Source: JBAXHO01 sp037138855 | GTDB taxonomy: Bacteria > Patescibacteriota > Dojkabacteria > B142 > OLB20 | DNA: 11,545 nt | Direction of reading: 5' to 3' | Assembly: GCA_037138855.1 (NCBI GenBank) | Contig: JBAXHO010000054.1 | Coordinates: forward strand, 1 to 11,545 | Shown here: positions 6,210-11,545 of the stretch, piece by piece | Layout of the letters: the number at the start of each line of letters is the position of its first letter | Position numbering within the stretch: position 1 is the first letter of the stretch | Notes under the pieces: model-generated | Database searches by the model: none | The model's input: the letters and a program-made list of their open reading frames with translations, nothing else | What the model was told of the DNA's origin: nothing | Program-made: the position numbers and the translations under genes

Positions 6210-8764
6210 ATTTAATCAGTCAATTATTAGAACGACATCCCAGTTTTCATGCTTTGCTCACCAAAGTTGAAAATGCAGCGGGTAATAACTATTTAGAAAA
6301 AATTTATGTCACTGGATTACCGGCAATTTTTCAGGATGATTTACAAAAGCTTTTAGAAAAGCATTTGCAATTAGGAATCATTGCCCTGGAACGCGATAAT
6401 CAGGAATTATTGCGTTATTTTGACACGATTGAAATTATTGATTTAAAAACAATTTCCCGGCAAAGTTTAATTAATTTTCTGCAAAATAATAATTATTTAC
6501 GTGTCCCAAAAGTAAGTGATTTGGGTGAATATAACTTTTTAGGTGATAATGTGATGTTCTGGTCACCTGGTTATCAGCATCCGATCAAAGTCAGTTTTTT
6601 TGGCGAGGAAATGGAACAGGCTTTGGTATATGACGAAGTTTATGGTACAAAAATAAGTCTGATCAACCAATGTATTCTAGGAGAAATGCAAAAATTGGAA
6701 AGTAAATCACTTTTTTCTGCGATAAAAATTCCCCATCAAGATCGTTTCGCTCAGATCATTTTAATCAACACTCAAAATCTTTTTAACAATGAGCAGTTAA
6801 TTCGTTTTGACTTTAATTATGCCGAGTTATTTTTTGGTAAATTCAGTTTACTTTCTGAAATGGTCTCACAAAAGGTGAATGTCGGATTTACTATTTATTT
6901 GGATACAGTGAATCCTGATGCTTTACCAGAACATTTACAGCGTTATTGCATTCAAGTAGAGAAACATCTGGAAGCGGGATTTATTTCAGAAAGTTTAAAA
7001 ATTTATTATCTGACAGATCGGGAGCTTTTTGGGACACTCTTTCTTAGCAAACAGGTCAGTAAACTTTCTAGTAACAAAGCCAGACAGCTGCTTGCCAGTC
7101 TGGAAGGTGAAATAGAAATGGGTGATTACATCGTTCATGAAGATTACGGCATTGGCATTTATCAGGGCTTAAAACAGGAAATTCAAAAGAAAGAAATTAA
7201 AATTGGTTTTGGTGAATTTCGCACCATTGAGACTCGGGAAGATTATCTGGTGATTGCTTACGCAGCAGGAGACGAATTGATGATTCCACTTACTCAAATT
7301 GATAAACTTACCAAATATATCAATCCTGAAAGCGAGGCCCCAGTCATTACCCGTCTGGGAAAAAATGACTGGCAGCGGATCCGGACAAAAGTCAAAGCCA
7401 GTGTACGGATCATGGCCAGTGAACTGGTAGAACATTATGCGAAACGAGCTTTGGCCAAAGCGAAACCGGTAGATTCTCATCTTTCTGAAGCTTATCAGCA
7501 GTTTGTTGTCAATTTTCCTTACCAGGAAACGCCGGATCAGCAAAAGGTAGAAAAGGAAGTATTGGTGGATCTTAGTAAAAGTATGCCGATGAATCGTTTA
7601 CTGGTGGGTGACGTTGGTTTCGGGAAAACAGAAATTGCGATGCGTGCTGCTTTTAAAATGGTAGAAACTGGTCGCCAGGTAGCGATTCTTTGTCCGACGA
7701 CGGTACTTACAGCACAGCATCTTAAGGTTTTTACCGACCGGTTTCAGGACACACGCTTTATTATTCGTGGTTTTTCGAGAATGCATCAGGAACAGGCACA
7801 AGCTAATTTGCAAGGCATGCTGGCTGGAAAAGTTGATATTGTAATTGGGACACATCGTTTACTTTCCAGTGATATTCAGTTCAAAGATTTAGGATTAATA
7901 ATTATTGATGAAGAGCAAAAATTTGGTGTGAAACAAAAAGAAAAATTGAAAAAACTGGCTTATGGTGTGCATGTCTTAAACCTATCTGCGACACCAATCC
8001 CGCGATCTTTAAGTATGGCATTATCGGCGATTCAGGATATTTCATTGATCCAAACTCCACCTGAAGGCCGTAAGGCGATAGAAACTTTTGTCGAACCGCT
8101 GACATATCCCAAAATTGTCGAAGCAATCAAGTATGAGGTAAACCGCGGTGGACAAATTTATTATTTACATAATCAAGTTAGTACGATTGAATCGACACTG
8201 CAAAAGTTACATAAATTATTACCGGATGTAAAGTTCATAGTCGCTCATGGTCAGCTTTCCGGTAATGAACTGGAAGAGAGAATTGAAAAATTTTATAACC
8301 AGGAATATGACTGTTTGATTTGTACCACGATCATTGAAAATGGCATTGATATGCCAAATGTGAATACGATTATCATTGAGAATGCGCAAAATTTTGGACT
8401 GGGACAATTACATCAATTACGCGGTCGTGTCGGACGCAGTATCCGCCAAGCATACGCCCATTTGTTCTATAAAGGATCAATTAATTTAAATCCGCATACC
8501 AGTCAATTGGAAGATGGTCAGGAAAATTCCGAGCAAGTTTTGAAAAAAGTACGTGAAAAAAAATATGTGGCGCGACTTAAAGCCATAATGGAATCGAGTG
8601 AATTAGGAGCTGGTTTTAAACTCGCCAGCCGTGACCTTGAGATCAGAGGTGCCGGGAATATCCTGGGCAAAGAGCAGCACGGTCATATTAAAAACATTGG
8701 CTATGGCATGTACATGACTATGCTCGCCGAAGAAATCGAACGCCTCAAAGCGCTGACGGAGTAG
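6206..8764 (+). CDS. mfd: Transcription-repair coupling factor Mfd, short form
   Basis: 852 residues against about 1,150 in E. coli. Mfd is a DNA translocase that dislodges stalled RNA polymerase and recruits UvrA. Visible parts: a reduced N-terminal region with a D1b/UvrB-like segment (about 98-143, GEYNFLGDNVMFWSPG then KVSFFGEE); the RNA-polymerase-interacting CarD-like domain (from about 305, GDYIVHEDYGIGIYQGL); then the RecG-like motor with Walker A GDVGFGKT (468-475), DEEQ (568-571), SATP (594-597) and QLRGRVGR (737-744); and the TRG region (800-821, LGAGFKLASRDLEIRGAG). It ends about 25 residues after TRG, so D7 (roughly 180 residues) is missing. About 170 N-terminal residues are missing too, by comparison of RID positions from memory. 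An extra stretch of about 20 residues (757-785) precedes TRG. The start ATG overlaps the mutS TGA, implying coupling. No D7-like sequence follows the stop. Confidence 0.93.
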   Translation: MNLISQLLERHPSFHALLTKVENAAGNNYLEKIYVTGLPAIFQDDLQKLLEKHLQLGIIALERDNQELLRYFDTIEIIDLKTISRQSLINFLQNNNYLRVPKVSDLGEYNFLGDNVMFWSPGYQHPIKVSFFGEEMEQALVYDEVYGTKISLINQCILGEMQKLESKSLFSAIKIPHQDRFAQIILINTQNLFNNEQLIRFDFNYAELFFGKFSLLSEMVSQKVNVGFTIYLDTVNPDALPEHLQRYCIQVEKHLEAGFISESLKIYYLTDRELFGTLFLSKQVSKLSSNKARQLLASLEGEIEMGDYIVHEDYGIGIYQGLKQEIQKKEIKIGFGEFRTIETREDYLVIAYAAGDELMIPLTQIDKLTKYINPESEAPVITRLGKNDWQRIRTKVKASVRIMASELVEHYAKRALAKAKPVDSHLSEAYQQFVVNFPYQETPDQQKVEKEVLVDLSKSMPMNRLLVGDVGFGKTEIAMRAAFKMVETGRQVAILCPTTVLTAQHLKVFTDRFQDTRFIIRGFSRMHQEQAQANLQGMLAGKVDIVIGTHRLLSSDIQFKDLGLIIIDEEQKFGVKQKEKLKKLAYGVHVLNLSATPIPRSLSMALSAIQDISLIQTPPEGRKAIETFVEPLTYPKIVEAIKYEVNRGGQIYYLHNQVSTIESTLQKLHKLLPDVKFIVAHGQLSGNELEERIEKFYNQEYDCLICTTIIENGIDMPNVNTIIIENAQNFGLGQLHQLRGRVGRSIRQAYAHLFYKGSINLNPHTSQLEDGQENSEQVLKKVREKKYVARLKAIMESSELGAGFKLASRDLEIRGAGNILGKEQHGHIKNIGYGMYMTMLAEEIERLKALTE

Positions 8765-8780
8765 AAAATAACGAAATTAA

Positions 8781-8882
8781 AAATTATGAATTATAAATTC
8801 CAAATTTCAGATACCTTCCAATTCCAGCGTTCCTCGCTCCCCCAACAACAAGAAAAGATATCCAATTCATCATTCATAATTT
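8781..8882. repeat. Spaced inverted repeat between mfd and the surface gene
   Basis: AAATTATGAA (8781-8790) is the exact reverse complement of TTCATAATTT (8873-8882), and the similarity continues imperfectly on both sides to about 24 bp. The 82 bases between include pyrimidine-rich sequence. The long loop and AT-rich stem make a terminator unlikely. Of the rest of the 8765-8954 gap, only a weak TATAGA (8929-8934) ahead of the next gene stands out. Confidence 0.5.
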
Positions 8883-8954
8883 AATTACTTTCCTTTCCCC
8901 TTGCTGTCCCTTTTCTCTATTGCTAAAGTATAGATATCTTGATTCCAATTTTCT

Positions 8955-11510
8955 GTGCATAGATTTACTGTCAAAATTAAGTCTAAAATCTTAAAAAAGC
9001 CTTCCCGTAAGGTATTTCGTTTTGCATATCGTGGCGTGTTATCGTTGATGATAATATTTCTGGTAATTCAGCCATTATTATCTGTCAGATCATATCCCTA
9101 TCCCACCCAAACATACGCTGACACGAACACGTACCAGCTCGCGACTAAAACCAACTGGTTTGACGAAAACTATCTCTATCGCAAACAGCTAATTTTACAA
9201 AATAATTCAGCATCTGTCGTCCATTCTGGTGCAACTGTCATGCAAACAATCGATACCAAAACCCTCGTCGACACTGGATTTATCCAGCCGGACTGTGCTG
9301 ATTTCAGGATCGTGTATTCCGGAACAAACCCCGCCATCGAAAAGACAAGATATCTGGATTTCGCCGAAGGGGAAAATTGTGCCACATCTACCGCCACGAA
9401 AGTCTACTTCAATCTATCAGCCGATATCCCAGCATCTGGTCAAGATACAAATTATCACATTTATTACGGTAATGGTTCGGCAAGCTCACCATTAAATACT
9501 GATGATGCTTTTAATGTCGGTGCGAAGAATGCGACACTAGTTTGTCCGTTTGACGGCACGACGAGTTGTGCCGGTGGAGAGAGCCCAAGTACAGTGAGCG
9601 GTCCAGTAAGGTACGAGCCGAATGGGAAGTTTATTGAGGAAGGAACGACCAACAAAATCACCAATCCGAGTTTTGAGAACGGGACGTTTAATACGAACTG
9701 GGTGGCGACACAGCCGTATACGTTGCAGGATGAGTTTACAACAACTAGATTATCTGAAAATGTAAATGGAACCAACTCTGAGGATTTGTTTGGCAATTCA
9801 ACTGGCAACGTTAGAACAGTAGTTGATTCTAGTAACCATGTTACAGTTGCATCGGGATATTTAACATATGCAGGTACAGCAGATGCTCCAATCACAACAT
9901 ATCCTTTAACAAATCGAGTCAATGGAAGGTTGCTTTTATTTAATTACAACGCTGCAGGTGCAAATTCAATTATGCGTTCAATTGTCGGCTATAAAAGTGG
10001 TTCAACGATAAAAGGCATCTCATTTTGGCAAATGGGTGGCGGAGTGTGCGGAAGCGGATTTTGTATGGGCTACACAAGTGCAAGTACAAATGGGATAGCA
10101 CTAGATGCAACTGTAAATTTTTCTAATGCTACCCTTATAACAAGGTCTACTGGAAATTATGTTTTTGCTAGAAGGAAAAGTGATAGCAGATATGTTTTAT
10201 TATGGTCAGACAGTATTGATAATGACGCACTATTTAATCCAGTCATCTATGCTTGGGGTGGTCAAGTTTGTTGTGGTTCCGATCCATCAAAATATGATTC
10301 CCTCCGCATCCCCACCGCCACCTATCTCCCCACACCCCTTGCCTATGACACCTTTTCATCTGCTGGCGCGACTACTACTGAGCCAACGGGTCCGGATAAC
10401 CAGAATACCCCGCAATTGACGTGGAGTGGAGGGGCGAAGGTGGGAGGGAAGATGGTGATAACGCCGGCACTAGAGGGAGAAAAAGTGACGAACGGTAATT
10501 TTACTAGTTGGACAGATGATAATCCAGATGGCTGGACAACTTCTGTTGAAAACGCGATTTATGAGATAAGTGAGGTTGGAAATGGCGAATTACATGGTGG
10601 ATCGGAAACTGGTTTTGCAAATTTTTATGTATCATCTGGTGTAGTTTACCCAATTATCAGCCAATCAATCATGACTCTTGGTCAATGGTATCAAACTAGC
10701 ATTGATATAAATAATGTTGGAAGTGGATCAATTATTCCAAGAGAGCAGGGATATTGGAATATTCATCCCTATTCCACAGTAGGAACTAAAATAGCGACTG
10801 CTCGAAGTGTCGTAAATAGTTCTTATATTATAGGGAGTCAAGGAGTCGTTGATATCACCATAGATAACTTTTCTCTCAGACCCCTTGCCCTTCCCTCCCT
10901 TTTTTCCACAGTTCCCACCTCCGATGCAGATGTGATTGCAGATGTGAAAGTATCAACCCTAACTACTGATACTCAGGCTGGTTTAGTCTTGAATCTTGAC
11001 TCAACTACAAATCCCCAAAACTTTATCCTGGTCTATCTGGATGGTACCAATATCAAAGTAGAAGAAATGGTCGGAGGCGTATATGGAGCTACTGCCAAAC
11101 AAACCACAGCCATGACTGGTGCTTTGGCATATTCAAATACAGCAGTACTTCGAGTAGTTCGTGATGGCACAAAACTTCGTGTGTATTACAACAATACGCC
11201 TGTCGGCTCCGAGCTTACCATGACTGCCAACACCAACACCACTCACGGCCTTTTCTCCACCTATTCCGGCAACACCTTTGACGACTTTACTTTATTTGCC
11301 AGAGGCACTGGCGGAGAATATTCTCAAATCCCAGCTGAGCCAAGCGAACAACTACTTGCTACAGAAAATGCTATCTATACCAAAACAGGAGGCAAAAGTG
11401 CCAAGCTGGTCAATACCAGTACATTATATCCATATCAATATGTCACCTCGGCAAGTTTAACTGTCCCAAACACCCATACTTTATCAGCATATGATGCGTT
11501 AGATAAATGA
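8955..11510 (+). CDS. Secreted modular surface protein with DUF2341 domain, probably truncated
   Basis: 851 residues from GTG at 8955; an in-frame TGA at 8940 rules out an earlier start. The basic N-terminus (KIKSKILKKPSRK) and hydrophobic stretch (29-45) form a signal peptide or anchor, with possible cleavage after TYA (55). Residues about 67-188 match DUF2341 (WFDENYLYRKQL, DCADFRIVYSG, TNYHIYYGNGSAS). Then come a linker (SGPVRYEPNGKF), the start of a carbohydrate-binding-like module (ITNPSFENGTFNTNW, 235-249), a first LamG-like beta domain (about 257-468), a CBM4/9-like module (VTNGNFTSWTDDNPDGW, 511-527, to about 643), a second LamG-like domain (about 647-790), and a partial binding module (ENAIYTKTGGKSAKLVN, 804-820). 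Likely role: surface adhesion or glycan binding. The C-terminus (SAYDALDK) breaks off mid-module, just where short repeats begin, so the gene is probably interrupted. Module limits are approximate. Confidence 0.8.
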   Translation: MHRFTVKIKSKILKKPSRKVFRFAYRGVLSLMIIFLVIQPLLSVRSYPYPTQTYADTNTYQLATKTNWFDENYLYRKQLILQNNSASVVHSGATVMQTIDTKTLVDTGFIQPDCADFRIVYSGTNPAIEKTRYLDFAEGENCATSTATKVYFNLSADIPASGQDTNYHIYYGNGSASSPLNTDDAFNVGAKNATLVCPFDGTTSCAGGESPSTVSGPVRYEPNGKFIEEGTTNKITNPSFENGTFNTNWVATQPYTLQDEFTTTRLSENVNGTNSEDLFGNSTGNVRTVVDSSNHVTVASGYLTYAGTADAPITTYPLTNRVNGRLLLFNYNAAGANSIMRSIVGYKSGSTIKGISFWQMGGGVCGSGFCMGYTSASTNGIALDATVNFSNATLITRSTGNYVFARRKSDSRYVLLWSDSIDNDALFNPVIYAWGGQVCCGSDPSKYDSLRIPTATYLPTPLAYDTFSSAGATTTEPTGPDNQNTPQLTWSGGAKVGGKMVITPALEGEKVTNGNFTSWTDDNPDGWTTSVENAIYEISEVGNGELHGGSETGFANFYVSSGVVYPIISQSIMTLGQWYQTSIDINNVGSGSIIPREQGYWNIHPYSTVGTKIATARSVVNSSYIIGSQGVVDITIDNFSLRPLALPSLFSTVPTSDADVIADVKVSTLTTDTQAGLVLNLDSTTNPQNFILVYLDGTNIKVEEMVGGVYGATAKQTTAMTGALAYSNTAVLRVVRDGTKLRVYYNNTPVGSELTMTANTNTTHGLFSTYSGNTFDDFTLFARGTGGEYSQIPAEPSEQLLATENAIYTKTGGKSAKLVNTSTLYPYQYVTSASLTVPNTHTLSAYDALDK

Positions 11511-11545
11511 AACTGTTACCGAAATGACCTCCGTTAGATAAGTCA
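11495..11545. mobile_element. Possible insertion-sequence end with tandem subterminal repeats
   Basis: Three related units follow one another to the window edge: GTTAGATAAATGAAACT (11498), GTTACCGAAATGACCTCC (11515) and GTTAGATAAGTCA (11533), spaced 17 and 18 bp. Units 1 and 3 also share the 10-mer CGTTAGATAA (11497-11506 and 11532-11541). Tandem repeats of this type are known at the ends of some IS families (IS481-like, from memory). The block coincides with the sudden end of the surface protein. No transposase is visible, so this could also be a local repeat or an assembly edge. Confidence 0.4.

Noticed and set aside
3612..8764. Alternative genetic code with TGA as glycine
   Set aside because: The rlmB-like gene and mutS end at TGA at their expected family lengths, and the long genes contain no in-frame TGA.
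9464..9922. 152-residue leftward frame inside the surface gene
   Set aside because: Antisense shadow of the surface protein gene, with no start signal and no recognisable motif.
8955..11510. Diversity-generating retroelement target in the surface gene
   Set aside because: No reverse transcriptase, template repeat or adenine-biased variable segment can be seen in the window.

Overview
The window looks like a piece of a small-genome, AT-rich, uncultured bacterial chromosome. The best guess is Patescibacteria/CPR or a similar candidate phylum. The reasons are a DUF2341-type modular surface protein, start codons with no convincing Shine-Dalgarno sequence, heptanucleotide-based repeats between genes, and compact or divergent versions of housekeeping proteins. 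rlmB, mutS and the surface gene end in TGA, so TGA is a stop here; this argues against the SR1/Gracilibacteria code. The lineage is an inference from gene style, not from a marker gene.

Layout. 1-300: a direct repeat and a run of strong hairpins with no convincing gene. 301-687 (-): a small SRPBCC/START-fold protein. 978-1706 (+): an rRNA/tRNA 2'-O-methyltransferase of the TrmH/RlmB type. 1718-3545: an islet on the opposite strand, edged by heptad repeats. It holds a frameshifted HAD-family phosphatase, a degenerate copy of the 3' end of rlmB and a doubtful 87-residue ORF. 3612-6209 (+): mutS. 6206-8764 (+): mfd, overlapping mutS by 4 bp. 8955-11510 (+): a secreted modular surface protein that ends abruptly where short tandem repeats resembling an insertion-sequence end begin, at the right edge.

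How the genes work together. mutS and mfd form a translationally coupled DNA-repair pair (mismatch recognition and transcription-coupled repair). They are probably read from an extended -10 promoter so close to the mutS ATG that the mRNA would be leaderless. The Mfd is short: the N-terminal UvrB-like part is reduced and the C-terminal D7 domain is absent. The rlmB-like gene is a separate translation-related gene. The SRPBCC, HAD and surface genes are accessory and show the signs of change (frameshift, partial duplication, module shuffling, possible IS insertion).

No tRNA, rRNA, CRISPR array or complete transposase gene was seen. Nothing here amounts to a clear new multi-gene system. The best leads are the structured repeat at the left edge, the truncated Mfd coupled to MutS, the parallel duplication in the islet, and the possible IS end in the surface gene.
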